From Oscillospiraceae bacterium (GTDB lineage Bacteria > Bacillota > Clostridia > Oscillospirales > Ruminococcaceae): a DNA stretch of 43,481 bases. The position numbers and the translations under genes are program-made. How positions within the stretch are numbered: position 1 is the stretch's first letter; each line of letters opens with the position of its first letter. Below the pieces are notes generated by a model, which saw nothing but the letters and a program-made list of their open reading frames with translations, was not told the DNA's origin and searched no databases. Below are positions 34,306 through 43,481 of this stretch, one piece after another. The DNA lies in assembly GCA_017540225.1 (NCBI GenBank), contig JAFYBM010000034.1, positions 1-43,481 on the forward strand. The letters are read 5' to 3'.

Positions 34306-36057
34306 TTATCGTTTGTTCTGCCGGAGCTTCTGCGCCATCGCCAGAAACTCTGCATCGCTCATGCTGCCGGAAGCGGGCTTTTCCGCCAGCCTCCGAAGAT
34401 TGTCTATGCAGTCGCGGACAGCCTTTTCCTCAATGTCCACATCTGCATATTTTGCCTGAATCCCGGCGATTCGCCCTGTTTCCTCCGGCGTGAAGTCCTC
34501 GGCAAAGAGCGAAAGCGAGAAATCATATCCCTGCGGCAGCATTGTTGCGAGCCGCGAAAAGACCTTTTTGTGAAAGCCGGTGATGAATTCCTCCGGCCTG
34601 ATCTGGGCAAGTACCGTTTCCAGTGCATCGGGATGCCGGAACAGATAGCAGAGGATCATTTCCTCTGATTTTGCCGCTTTCTGATTCTGCGCAGCTTCCG
34701 GATTGACCGGATCGCGCATCCGCGGTGCCGCTTCAACCGTGCGCCAGAGCTGTTTTTTCTCGCCTCTGCGCCGCTTGGAAATTTCCCGCTCAACCTGCGA
34801 TTTCAGCAGCTCCGGTGCCACATCGTAATCCTTTGCAACACGGGAGAGATAGACATTGCGGTCAAGCTCATTTTCGATGCCTGCCAGCACATTGACCGCT
34901 TTGTGCAGCGCCGTGATCGTGCCGTCCTCGCTTTCGGGGTCGGTGCCGTCGCGGCAGCGGTTCAGCTCATAGGTCAGGGCATCGTCTGCTTTTTCAAGCA
35001 GCTGCCGGAAATAAGGTGCGCCGAATTTCTTGATATATTCATCCGGATCCTTTGCGCCGGTCATATGCAGAATCTTCGGCCGCAGTCCGACTGCCCGCAG
35101 AAGATTCACTGCCTTGACGGTCGCATTCTGGCCGGCGGCATCGCTGTCATAAGAGATCACCACTTCATCTGCATACTGCCGCATGAGCCGGCACTGATCC
35201 GGCGTGAGCGCCGTGCCGAGCGAGGCGACCACATTCTCGAAGCCCGCCTGATGCACCGCGATGACATCCATATATCCCTCTGCAAGGATCAGCCGCTTGG
35301 ACTGCGATTTCTTTGCAAAATTCATGGAAAACAGATTGCGTCCCTTTTTGAAAACGGGCGTATCGGAGGAATTGAGGTATTTCGGCTCGCCGTCCTTTTC
35401 AACGGTTCGTCCGCCGAACGCGATCACATTGCCGCGCAGGTCGATAATCGGGAACATAACTCTGCTGCGGAAACGGTCATAGAGATTGCCGGTTTTCTGC
35501 GCGCGGCTGCAAAGATTTGCTGCCAGCAGCTCCTCATCGGTAAAGCCGAGCCTGCGCATTTCGGTCAGCAGACCGTCCCAGCGGTCATCGGCATAGCCCA
35601 GCCCGTATTTTTTGATAATATCCGGCCGCAGCGCGCGCTCTTTCAGGTAAATGAGGCCGCGCTTGTCCGCACCGGTGAGCTGTTTGAAATAGTAGTTGGC
35701 GGCGGCGCGGTTCAATTCGAGCAGCCGCATCCGCAGATTTTCCTCTCTGCGGTCGCCCGACTGTACCGGAACCGTCAGCCCTGCACGGTCGGCCAGCATC
35801 CGCACGGCCTCCATGTAGCTCAATCCTTCGATCTGCCGGATGAACGAGATCACATCGCCGCCCGCATGGCAGCCGAAGCAATAGAAATGCGGATCCTGTG
35901 TATCGGCATAAACCACGCAGGAGGGCGTTTTTTCAGAATGAAACGGGCACTGGCATTTCAGCAGCGAGCCTGCCCGCACGAGATGCACATAGCTGCCCAT
36001 GACCTGCTCGATCGGGTTTGCCTGTTTGAGCTGATAGATAAATTCCTGCGGCAGCAA
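34306..36057 (-). CDS. dnaG: DNA primase DnaG
   Basis: The 583-residue primase makes RNA primers for replication. The N-terminal CHC2 zinc ribbon uses C37, H40, C60 and C63. The RNA polymerase core has LAEGYMDVIAVHQAG (TOPRIM Glu) and SYDSDAAGQNA (acidic pair), followed by a C-terminal helicase-interaction region. GTG 36066 and TTG 36057 are both in frame. AAGGAG overlaps the GTG but is eight bases before TTG 36057, and MLPQEFIYQL aligns with known primase starts, so I choose TTG. It lies between dgt and rpoD. Confidence 0.95.
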   Translation of the reverse strand: MLPQEFIYQLKQANPIEQVMGSYVHLVRAGSLLKCQCPFHSEKTPSCVVYADTQDPHFYCFGCHAGGDVISFIRQIEGLSYMEAVRMLADRAGLTVPVQSGDRREENLRMRLLELNRAAANYYFKQLTGADKRGLIYLKERALRPDIIKKYGLGYADDRWDGLLTEMRRLGFTDEELLAANLCSRAQKTGNLYDRFRSRVMFPIIDLRGNVIAFGGRTVEKDGEPKYLNSSDTPVFKKGRNLFSMNFAKKSQSKRLILAEGYMDVIAVHQAGFENVVASLGTALTPDQCRLMRQYADEVVISYDSDAAGQNATVKAVNLLRAVGLRPKILHMTGAKDPDEYIKKFGAPYFRQLLEKADDALTYELNRCRDGTDPESEDGTITALHKAVNVLAGIENELDRNVYLSRVAKDYDVAPELLKSQVEREISKRRRGEKKQLWRTVEAAPRMRDPVNPEAAQNQKAAKSEEMILCYLFRHPDALETVLAQIRPEEFITGFHKKVFSRLATMLPQGYDFSLSLFAEDFTPEETGRIAGIQAKYADVDIEEKAVRDCIDNLRRLAEKPASGSMSDAEFLAMAQKLRQNKR

Positions 36058-36117
36058 TGTGTTCACTCCTTTTCACGCTATACTTTTGTAGCTGTAAGCT
36101 ATTATGATGTTATGCTT

Positions 36118-37110
36118 TCATCTTACATCCCATGAGCGCGGGATAAAGAGCTTTTCGTAGTCCCAGATCGCATAATCATCGCTCATGCCGGCGATGTAAT
36201 CGCAGACGGCACGCGGCACGGAAAACCGCTCCGCCAATGCCTGATATTCCGCGGGCAGCTCATCCGGGTGCTCCTGATAGTATGCATAGAGCCGCCGGAT
36301 CAGCTCCTGTGCCTTATGGTCCTCGGTTTTCGCGGCGGAGCCGGAATACACCGTCTTATAAAGAAATGCGTGCAGGGCATCGTGCGCCTGCCGGATCTCC
36401 GGCATCATATCGGGTTCTGCGCTGCCGTGCGCAATGACCGAGGTAATCATTGTCGTGATGCGCTGCGATTTGGAATGCCCGAGAAGCTCGGTGCATTCAT
36501 GCGGCAGGTCATCCTCGTGGAGAATGCCGCCGCGGATGGCATCGTCAATATCATGATTGATGTATGCGATGCGGTCGGCAAGGCGGACGATATTGCCCTC
36601 CTTTGTCGCCGCGATCATATTCGTATGACAGAGAATGCCGTCCCGCACCTGCTTTGTGAGATTCAGGCCGCAGCCGTTCTTTTCGATGTATTCTACGACA
36701 CGCACGCTTTGTTCATAGTGCTTGTAGCCGCCGGGCGTGATCGCGTTGAGTGCCGCCTCTCCGGCATGGCCGAAGGGCGAATGACCGAGATCATGGCCGA
36801 GAGCAATCGCTTCGGTGAGATCTTCATTGAGCCGCAGCGCCCGCGACATGGTGCGCGCGATCTGCGCGACCTCCAGCGTATGCGTCAGGCGCGTGCGGTA
36901 GTGGTCGCCGATCGGGGACAAAAAGACCTGCGTTTTGCGCTTGAGCCGCCGGAATGAGGTGCAGTGCAGGATCCGGTCTCTGTCGCGCTGAAATTCAGTG
37001 CGCAGCGGACACGGTTCCTCCGGCACATCACGGACGGCTTCTGCGGCATGGCAGGCATCCTCACAAAGCATCTGATCTTCAAATAATTCTGTTTGTTCAC
37101 GGACAGTCAT
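36118..37110 (-). CDS. dgt: Deoxyguanosinetriphosphate triphosphohydrolase-like protein
   Basis: The 330-residue HD-domain protein has THTLEVAQIA (H77), GHDLGHSPFGHAGE (H106, D107), and later conserved blocks LADRIAYINHDIDDAI and VRDGILCH. Family members hydrolyse dNTPs to deoxynucleosides and triphosphate. The length fits the short Firmicutes type. The frame extends to 37314, but CGGAGGCAA sits eight bases before ATG 37110. The order dgt-dnaG-rpoD is common in Clostridia and suggests one operon. Confidence 0.92.
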   Translation of the reverse strand: MTVREQTELFEDQMLCEDACHAAEAVRDVPEEPCPLRTEFQRDRDRILHCTSFRRLKRKTQVFLSPIGDHYRTRLTHTLEVAQIARTMSRALRLNEDLTEAIALGHDLGHSPFGHAGEAALNAITPGGYKHYEQSVRVVEYIEKNGCGLNLTKQVRDGILCHTNMIAATKEGNIVRLADRIAYINHDIDDAIRGGILHEDDLPHECTELLGHSKSQRITTMITSVIAHGSAEPDMMPEIRQAHDALHAFLYKTVYSGSAAKTEDHKAQELIRRLYAYYQEHPDELPAEYQALAERFSVPRAVCDYIAGMSDDYAIWDYEKLFIPRSWDVR

Positions 37111-37310
37111 ACGGGTTGCCTCCGTTTTATATATTTCTCTGTATATATATACCGGATCGGGGACGAAAAATCCTTTTTTTCGCGTAAAATCGCAGGCACT
37201 TTGTATGGATGCACAAAATGCATCCGGTATATTTGTGCTGATTATATAATCAGCACAGTGTACCCTGCACCATACAGGTGTATTTTGAATCCTCAAAGTG
37301 ATATATGCAA
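37111..37310. promoter_or_regulatory. Upstream region of dgt with several inverted repeats
   Basis: This region holds a perfect 22-base palindrome at 37235-37256 (GTGCTG / CAGCAC ends, ATTATATAAT centre) and a second inverted repeat at 37207-37225 (GGATGCA / TGCATCC, five-base loop). The palindrome centre contains a -10-like TATAAT on each strand, but I find no good -35 on either side. It may be an operator controlling dgt-dnaG-sigma. Confidence 0.5.
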
Positions 37311-37348
37311 ACAAAAGCCCCCGTCCCGTGATAAACGGAACAGGGGCT
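37311..37348 (-). terminator. Terminator of the ABC exporter operon
   Basis: Arms 37316-37328 and 37336-37348 form a 13-base stem with two G-U pairs in the minus-strand RNA, around a seven-base loop. TTTTGTTTG follows on the minus strand. Confidence 0.85.
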
Positions 37349-37383
37349 GCATTCTTATGTTTGTGCTGCCGCAGTGATGCGGT

Positions 37384-38688
<1,305 letters not shown>

Positions 38689-38704
38689 TTCTGTTTCTCC
38701 TAAA

Positions 38705-40441
38705 TCAAAATCCGGAAGGCTGCAGTACTTCTGTCGAATCCTGCGTCTTCACGCCCTCTTTGACATTTGTACCGTAGGGGAAGCAAATACGGTCATTTCT
38801 GACATCCAGACCGCCTGTGATCTCAATATAATAACCCCAGAGAATCTGACCTGCGCTGACATACTGCTTCACAAGGCGGTCGTTTTCATCCGCTTTCATG
38901 ATATAGTAATCGCCGCCCTCCTGCCGCACATAGTGAATCGGCAGATACACGGATTTCTTCATTCCCTCATCTGTCCGGCTCTGCGGAACCGAAACCGATA
39001 CGCCGCTGCCGATCTCAAATTCCGAAGAATCCGCCAGCTTTGCATGAACCTTATACATGGAGCTGTTCGGATTCGTCTCCCACGGACTCGCGCTGTAGGA
39101 TGCAGGCTCCTCCTCGACACTTGTGATCTCGGCCTCGGTAAAGGCACCGTTCCGGTAGGACTGCACATTGACAATCGTGCCGGCCGGAAGCTGCGAAAGC
39201 GAAAGCTCCGGCACCTCACAGATCACCTCAACACCGCCTGCGCCTTCGATCACGGCAAACGCATTGTCATCGGGGGAAGGCTCTGCAAAGGGATCCTCCT
39301 CTTTTTCCTCAGGTTTCTCTTCCGCTTCGCCGGCAGCCTTGCCGATCTTCTTGACAACGCCGTCGATCTCTGCGACGACTCTGCCGTCTGATTTCTGCTT
39401 TTTTGCGGTTTCCAGCTCAAGATTTGCAGATTTCAGATCAATCTGAAGCGTTTTGATCTGTGCCTCCTGTTCGGCAATCATCTGCTGCAATTCCTTGCGG
39501 GAATACATATAATTCTCGCCGTAATCCGGAACCGTATATGCATCGGTATCCTCCGGCAGCTCCGGTTCATCCGTATCTTCCGGTTCATATGCGGGCGTTT
39601 CCGGCATCAGATCCTGCGGCATGGCAAAAGAGAGCTTGCCGTGCAGTACGCCGTCCGGATCGACCGAAACCGTCCCGCTTTCAGGATCCAGCGTCAGGCT
39701 GTCCGTCACAACCCAGTCCTCTGCCGCAGAGGGCTGAATGGCTGCACCGTCCAGCGCCCACTGAAACAGAAACGTATCGTTATCATCAAATACGCGCAGT
39801 GCGGCACAGCGTCTGGTGCCGTTCAGCGCGAGCTGAAATGCCTTGCGCACAACAGTTTTCCGGTTGCAGTTGAAGATCAGCGGATCCTCCTGAGTACCGG
39901 TTCCGGCAACGGGCTGCATTGCACCTGTCAGCTCATCGGCCGTATGCAGCGGCTCTGGCTCAGGCTGCGGTTCTGGTTCCGGCTCAGGATCCGGCTCAGG
40001 ATCCGGCTCAGGATCCGGTGCAGGCGCTTCCTCGGAGGGACGCAGTCCCTTCAGCTCATTGAGCTTCTTTTCTGCCATTTTAATATCCTGCTCTGCCATG
40101 CGGACTTTGTTTTCCTTCTGGGTCAGTTCCAGCTCCACGACTGTCATGTCATATTCCAGAATTGTATCGCCTTTTTTGACGTTTTGTCCCTCTTTGACAA
40201 AGACCTCCTGCACGAGCTTGTTTGTATCCACATAAACTCTCTGTGCATTTGCTGCACTGATCTGCCCCCATGTGTCGTTGCCGGAATACATATACATATC
40301 GGCAGTCTGCGCCATCATATTCACAGGAACAACATCCACAACGATTTTATCGTCACGGCTGCTTTTGTATTTCCGGTATCCGAAATATCCGCCGCCGGCG
40401 AGCAGCGCAAGGCACAGCAGCGCAATCACTGCTTTTTTCAT
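38705..40441 (-). CDS. MacA/HlyD-like adaptor with a domain inserted in the coiled-coil hairpin
   Basis: The 578-residue membrane-fusion-like adaptor has an N-terminal anchor (residues 4-20), a lipoyl-like half (VFVKEGQNVKKGDTILEYD) and a first coiled-coil helix (about 103-133). An acidic Pro linker of alternating P, E and D (138-164) and an inserted segment of about 150 residues (165-312, including GTGTQEDPLIF) follow. Next come the returning helix (315-350), the second lipoyl half and beta-barrel domains. The insertion lies where the short hairpin tip normally is. It overlaps the upstream ATPase gene by four bases. Confidence 0.85.
   Translation of the reverse strand: MKKAVIALLCLALLAGGGYFGYRKYKSSRDDKIVVDVVPVNMMAQTADMYMYSGNDTWGQISAANAQRVYVDTNKLVQEVFVKEGQNVKKGDTILEYDMTVVELELTQKENKVRMAEQDIKMAEKKLNELKGLRPSEEAPAPDPEPDPEPDPEPEPEPQPEPEPLHTADELTGAMQPVAGTGTQEDPLIFNCNRKTVVRKAFQLALNGTRRCAALRVFDDNDTFLFQWALDGAAIQPSAAEDWVVTDSLTLDPESGTVSVDPDGVLHGKLSFAMPQDLMPETPAYEPEDTDEPELPEDTDAYTVPDYGENYMYSRKELQQMIAEQEAQIKTLQIDLKSANLELETAKKQKSDGRVVAEIDGVVKKIGKAAGEAEEKPEEKEEDPFAEPSPDDNAFAVIEGAGGVEVICEVPELSLSQLPAGTIVNVQSYRNGAFTEAEITSVEEEPASYSASPWETNPNSSMYKVHAKLADSSEFEIGSGVSVSVPQSRTDEGMKKSVYLPIHYVRQEGGDYYIMKADENDRLVKQYVSAGQILWGYYIEITGGLDVRNDRICFPYGTNVKEGVKTQDSTEVLQPSGF
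39979..40014. repeat. Three tandem copies of a 12-base unit
   Basis: CCGGCTCAGGAT is repeated three times in the plus strand (39979-39990, 39991-40002, 40003-40014). It encodes the (PDPE)n linker of the adaptor on the minus strand. Units of 12 bases keep frame, so copy number could vary without breaking the gene. Confidence 0.85.
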
Positions 40442-41340
40442 GCCTCTGATGCCTCCTCCTGCTGCAATTTGTCCTGCTTTGCTGCGAAAAGCTCCTCGTC
40501 AGAAACCGCGACCAGCTCCTCTGCGGAGACTTCTACGATCTCTGCATCCGGCTTTCCGGTATCCTCCGCAGGCTCCGCCGGTTCCATAACCTCTGCGGGA
40601 ACGGCGGACTCCGGTGTCTGCGCCTGCTCTGCGTCCGGAGCAGTCTGCGCGGCAGCTTCTCTGGTATTGAATGCACCGGTATGAAGCTGGCCGTCACGGA
40701 TATACATGACACGCTTTGCACATTTTGCAATATCCGGTTCATGCGTAATCATCACAATCGTTACACCCTCGTCATTCAGCTCCTTGAACAGCTCCATGAC
40801 CTGATCGCCGGATTTTGTATCCAGCGCACCGGTCGGCTCATCAGCGAGCAGCAGACGCGGATGATTGACGATTGCCCGCGCAATTGCAACACGCTGCTTC
40901 TGACCGCCGGAGAGCTGTGTCGGCTTGAACAGCATTCTGTCCTCAAGGCCGACGCGCCGGAGTGCTTCGGTTGCACGCTCACGGCGTTCTTTTTTGGAAA
41001 CACCTGCATACAGCAGGGGAAGCTCGACATTTTCCAGCGCCGACTGCCGCGGCAGCAGATTGAAATTCTGAAACACAAAGCCGATCTTGTCATTGCGGAT
41101 CTCGGAAAGCTCCTTGTCATTGCAGCCCATAATATCCGCACCGTCAAAGATGAAATCGCCCTTTGTCTGCTTATCAAGGCAGCCGATGATGTTCATCAGC
41201 GTAGATTTTCCGGAGCCGGAAGGCCCCATGATCGCAACATATTCACCCTCATCAACGGACATGGTAATATCCTTCAGGACAGGAACCGCCTCTTTGCCCT
41301 GCATATAATCCTTGTAAATTGATTTCAGTTCAAAGACCAT
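40438..41340 (-). CDS. ABC transporter ATP-binding protein, MacB/LolD type
   Basis: The 300-residue ATPase has Walker A GPSGSGKST, Q-loop FQNFNLLPRQSA, signature LSGGQKQR, Walker B LLLADEPTGALD and H-loop MITHEPD, all intact. The normal domain ends near residue 222. A 75-residue Ala/Glu/Pro-rich acidic tail follows, which family members lack. It starts 12 bases after the first adaptor and overlaps the second adaptor by four bases, so it is translationally coupled. It drives the MacB-type permease at the operon end. Confidence 0.94.
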   Translation of the reverse strand: MVFELKSIYKDYMQGKEAVPVLKDITMSVDEGEYVAIMGPSGSGKSTLMNIIGCLDKQTKGDFIFDGADIMGCNDKELSEIRNDKIGFVFQNFNLLPRQSALENVELPLLYAGVSKKERRERATEALRRVGLEDRMLFKPTQLSGGQKQRVAIARAIVNHPRLLLADEPTGALDTKSGDQVMELFKELNDEGVTIVMITHEPDIAKCAKRVMYIRDGQLHTGAFNTREAAAQTAPDAEQAQTPESAVPAEVMEPAEPAEDTGKPDAEIVEVSAEELVAVSDEELFAAKQDKLQQEEASEA

Positions 41341-41352
41341 TGCTGTCTCCTT

Positions 41353-42849
41353 TCAGTTTTCCGGTTTTTCTTCCGCGGCCTGCGGTTCAGCATCTGCTTC
41401 CGCCGCTTCGCCGTCTCCGGCCTGCTCCGCTTCCGGATCGTTCGCTGCGTTTTCCCCGTCCTCTCCGAAGAGATCCTCGCCGCCTTCAATCAGATTGCCT
41501 TCCGCATCAAATTTATAGACATTGCCTTCTTCATCCTGATAGACCATGTTGCCGTCTTCATCATAGTCGGCTTCTTCCGCATAGCCGCCGCCTTCCATGC
41601 CGCCGTCCGGCATATCCATGCCCATATCGCCGCCGAGCACATTTTCCGGAATATCCTTATCAGACTGATTGGTTGTTGTTGCCATGCCGGCTTCGATATA
41701 ATCTGCGGGATATGCGATATAATCATCAATTTCCAGACCGGAAAGGATCTGACAGTCGCCGTGTTCGTCATCGACATCGCCGACCTTCACGACGCGCTTT
41801 TCGATCTGATCGCGGCTGTTTTTCGCCCAGACATAGTTGTCATCGCCGTCCCAGAGCACAAAGCTGCTGTAAATCCAGATGCCGTCCTTCGGATGCTCGG
41901 ATTCCTGTCCGGTATCCATTTCGATAATCAGGTGCTGTCCGAGCATGAAGCCCTCCAGCGATTCCGGCTTCACATAAAACGCATATTTTGACGAGGTTGT
42001 CTGGTCGTCGGAATAACCGTAATACATATTGTTGTTATCGGTCTGCGGATTCGTGTCGATTTCATTGATCTCGCCCTTGCGGACGGTATCGTCCACACGG
42101 CTGCGCAGATAGACCTTCGCACCCTCATAGATGCCGGAGGCATTCTGCTCATTGAACAGCCCCTTGACGCGGTATTCGCCCTCTGCGGCGATTTTCATGA
42201 CCACATCGGCATTTTCCTGATAATTCTCCGAACCGCTGCTCATGCTGATTTCTTTCAGCTCCTTCACGGTGCCGTCGATCGGTGCTGTGACAAAGGCGTT
42301 GTTCAGCGTATTTTCCAGCTTTGTGATTTCGACATTTTTGGCTTTGATGTCATATTCACTGCGTGCATTGTCACTTTGCAGTGCAAGAATCCTTGTTGTA
42401 TACGAAACCTGCGCATCGCCGTTCGCGTTCCGCTTTTCCTGCTCCAGCGTGCCGATTTCCAGTTCATTGGTTTTAATCTGGTTTTGCAGACGCTCGACCT
42501 CCAGCTTTGCCGCGTCGATTTCCAGCTGGATGGACTCGACGTTATATGTCAGCAGCTTGTCGCCTTTTTTCACTGCGTCGCCTTCATGCACCAGCACATC
42601 ATCCACGGTTTTTGTCGTATCATACTTGACATCAACTGTTTTCTGTGCAACGATCATGCCTGCATAATTTGTCGCAAACAGATTTGCGCCGCCGACTGTA
42701 TTGACGGTTGCGACCTTTTGCACATAGACTTTTTCCGAGCGGCCTGTTCCCTGATTTCCGTAATTCCGGTAGAGCATCCAGCCGCCGAAGCCGAGCCCGC
42801 CGATCACTGCTGCGGTCACAATGCCCTTGACAATTCCCTTTGCTGACAT
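41353..42849 (-). CDS. HlyD/MacA-like adaptor with acidic C-terminal tail
   Basis: The 498-residue adaptor has an anchor (about residues 9-25), lipoyl halves (VLVHEGDAVKKGDKLLTYN), a long coiled-coil hairpin (about 85-175) and beta-barrel domains. It ends in a long acidic tail (about 390-498) rich in Gly, Met, Asp and Glu that includes DEDGNMVYQDEEGNVYKFD, possibly metal-binding. The frame runs to 42936, but ACGGAGGGAAAC precedes ATG 42849. It is the first gene of the exporter operon, behind a strong promoter. It is a paralogue of the second adaptor without the insertion. Confidence 0.86.
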   Translation of the reverse strand: MSAKGIVKGIVTAAVIGGLGFGGWMLYRNYGNQGTGRSEKVYVQKVATVNTVGGANLFATNYAGMIVAQKTVDVKYDTTKTVDDVLVHEGDAVKKGDKLLTYNVESIQLEIDAAKLEVERLQNQIKTNELEIGTLEQEKRNANGDAQVSYTTRILALQSDNARSEYDIKAKNVEITKLENTLNNAFVTAPIDGTVKELKEISMSSGSENYQENADVVMKIAAEGEYRVKGLFNEQNASGIYEGAKVYLRSRVDDTVRKGEINEIDTNPQTDNNNMYYGYSDDQTTSSKYAFYVKPESLEGFMLGQHLIIEMDTGQESEHPKDGIWIYSSFVLWDGDDNYVWAKNSRDQIEKRVVKVGDVDDEHGDCQILSGLEIDDYIAYPADYIEAGMATTTNQSDKDIPENVLGGDMGMDMPDGGMEGGGYAEEADYDEDGNMVYQDEEGNVYKFDAEGNLIEGGEDLFGEDGENAANDPEAEQAGDGEAAEADAEPQAAEEKPEN

Positions 42850-42906
42850 ATGTTTCCCTCCGTTGATTGATTTCAGTTCTGCGCTTTTGCGCGTGATTTC
42901 ACCCAT

Positions 42907-42936
42907 ATTATAATACACAAACGATTTGTCTGTCAA
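42907..42936 (-). promoter_or_regulatory. Promoter of the ABC exporter operon
   Basis: On the minus strand, a consensus TTGACA (42931-42936) and TATAAT (42907-42912) are separated by 18 bases. The leader to ATG 42849 is about 50 bases. Confidence 0.8.
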
Positions 42937-43252
42937 TGCAGTGATGATATTTTTAATAAACTCTTAACCGCACTGAAAGAATTATATCACATCATTGTGA
43001 CTATTGCATAACCGGAAAATTACAATTTTGTCACAACGCGGCGCCTGCATTTGCGGGAGAAACACGCCCGGTCAATTTCATCAAAATACGCGCAGCATTC
43101 TCCCGAAAGTTCGGGGTGACAACATAAGCGGGAAGGGAGGCGTACACTGCGTGCAAATTCGGATTTATCGCAGCAGCACAATTCCCGAAAGGAACCTGCT
43201 CAGACATTTCAGAGCGGCCTTATGGCTTTCTGCGAAAAATTTGCCTGCCCTA
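42937..43252. other. Intergenic region without recognised gene
   Basis: I see no convincing coding region or known RNA in these 316 bases. There is an inverted repeat TTGTGAC (42995-43001) / GTCACAA (43030-43036) and a short CCCGAA/TTCGGG hairpin near 43102-43115. A minus-strand TATAAT at 42971-42976 has no good -35. Confidence 0.45.
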
Positions 43253-43281
43253 TTGACAAACGGTTCTGCTTGTGCTATAAT
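43253..43281 (+). promoter_or_regulatory. Full-consensus promoter of a T-box leader
   Basis: TTGACA (43253-43258), a 17-base spacer and TATAAT (43276-43281). Transcription is predicted from about 43288, at the start of the structured leader. Confidence 0.88.
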
Positions 43282-43287
43282 AGCACT

Positions 43288-43481
43288 GTAAACCGATGAA
43301 GCGGAGAGAAACGGTGATTATGCCCCACAGAGAGTCCGGTGCTGCTGAGAGCCGGACGGATCACAGATCGCCCAATGGCCCGCCGAGGGCGCAGTGAAAG
43401 CTGCGACGTAAAGACATACGTCAGTTGTCAGGATATGAATGTATCCAAAAAGTGCGCCGGAACCTTTCTTTAGAAAGAAAA
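43288..43481 (+). promoter_or_regulatory. T-box riboswitch leader, partial, probably isoleucine-specific
   Basis: The sequence has the order expected of T-box Stem I: a GAAGCGGAGAG-type 5' side, the AGAGAG motif (43329-43334), a distal hairpin TCCGG...GCTGAGAGCCGGA, and closing arms GTGAT (43314-43318) and ATCAC (43360-43364). ATC (43367-43369) then sits where the specifier codon normally lies and is followed by a purine. Further on, GAGGGCGC and a GACGTAAAG...ACGTC hairpin resemble Stem II/III. The antiterminator with the TGG-containing T-box bulge is not clearly seen and probably lies past the window edge. Binding of uncharged tRNA-Ile would permit expression of the next gene, perhaps ileS (inference). 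Confidence 0.62.

Noticed and set aside
39960..40020. CRISPR-like or satellite array
   Set aside because: The 12-base units are contiguous, without spacers, and encode a Pro/Glu/Asp linker in frame.
43004..43291. 95-residue plus-strand open frame before the T-box
   Set aside because: It has no ribosome site, its Cys/Arg-rich composition resembles nothing, and it runs through the consensus promoter.

Overview
The window reads as a chromosomal segment of an anaerobic, Gram-positive, fibre-degrading member of the Ruminococcus group (Clostridia, Oscillospiraceae). The evidence is a secreted GH10 xylanase ending in a type I dockerin (a cellulosome-type part), BspA-type leucine-rich repeats, a dgt-dnaG-rpoD cluster, strong AGGAGG ribosome sites, frequent TTG starts, sigma-A promoters with 17-base spacers, a T-box leader, and moderately GC-rich coding sequence. 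The genus is an inference. I see no rRNA, tRNA, CRISPR, insertion sequence or prophage.

Layout. 1-10.6 kb, plus strand: glmU, a metallo-beta-lactamase-fold hydrolase, a GNAT acetyltransferase, hemZ, a small Cys-rich protein, tatD, recJ, a SHOCT-like membrane protein and relA/spoT. 10.6-14.8 kb, minus strand: three overlapping paralogous lipoprotein genes and a radical SAM/SPASM gene, preceded by a HAD phosphatase gene. 15.0-23.2 kb, plus strand: a three-gene biotin-dependent carboxyl-transfer set resembling the 12S/1.3S/5S parts of transcarboxylase, metA, a DUF4190-like membrane protein, a GNAT, a DHHW-like protein and a membrane-anchored parvulin-like protein. 23.3-25.2 kb, minus: the xylanase. 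25.6-28.7 kb, plus: a 1025-residue leucine-rich-repeat protein without a signal peptide. 28.7-37.1 kb, minus: a DUF4129-like membrane protein, a flavin reductase, metY, two tandem primary-type sigma factors, dnaG and dgt. 37.4-42.8 kb, minus: a four-gene MacAB-like ABC exporter with two adaptors. 43.25 kb to the end, plus: a consensus promoter and the first part of a T-box leader, probably isoleucine-specific.

How the genes fit together. metA carries Glu at residue 111 and metY is an O-acetylhomoserine sulfhydrylase, so methionine is probably made by direct sulfhydrylation of O-acetylhomoserine. The dgt-dnaG-sigma cluster links dNTP control, primer synthesis and transcription initiation. The best candidate for an undescribed system is the lipoprotein/radical SAM operon (10693-14063). 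All three lipoproteins share a signal-peptide core, two copies of a short Gly-acidic motif and a C-terminal FxWGYAD-type domain, and their genes are translationally coupled to the maturase-like gene. Other points for follow-up are the tandem sigma factors, the transcarboxylase-like set with a degenerate 12S-like subunit, and an adaptor with a domain inserted in its coiled-coil hairpin.
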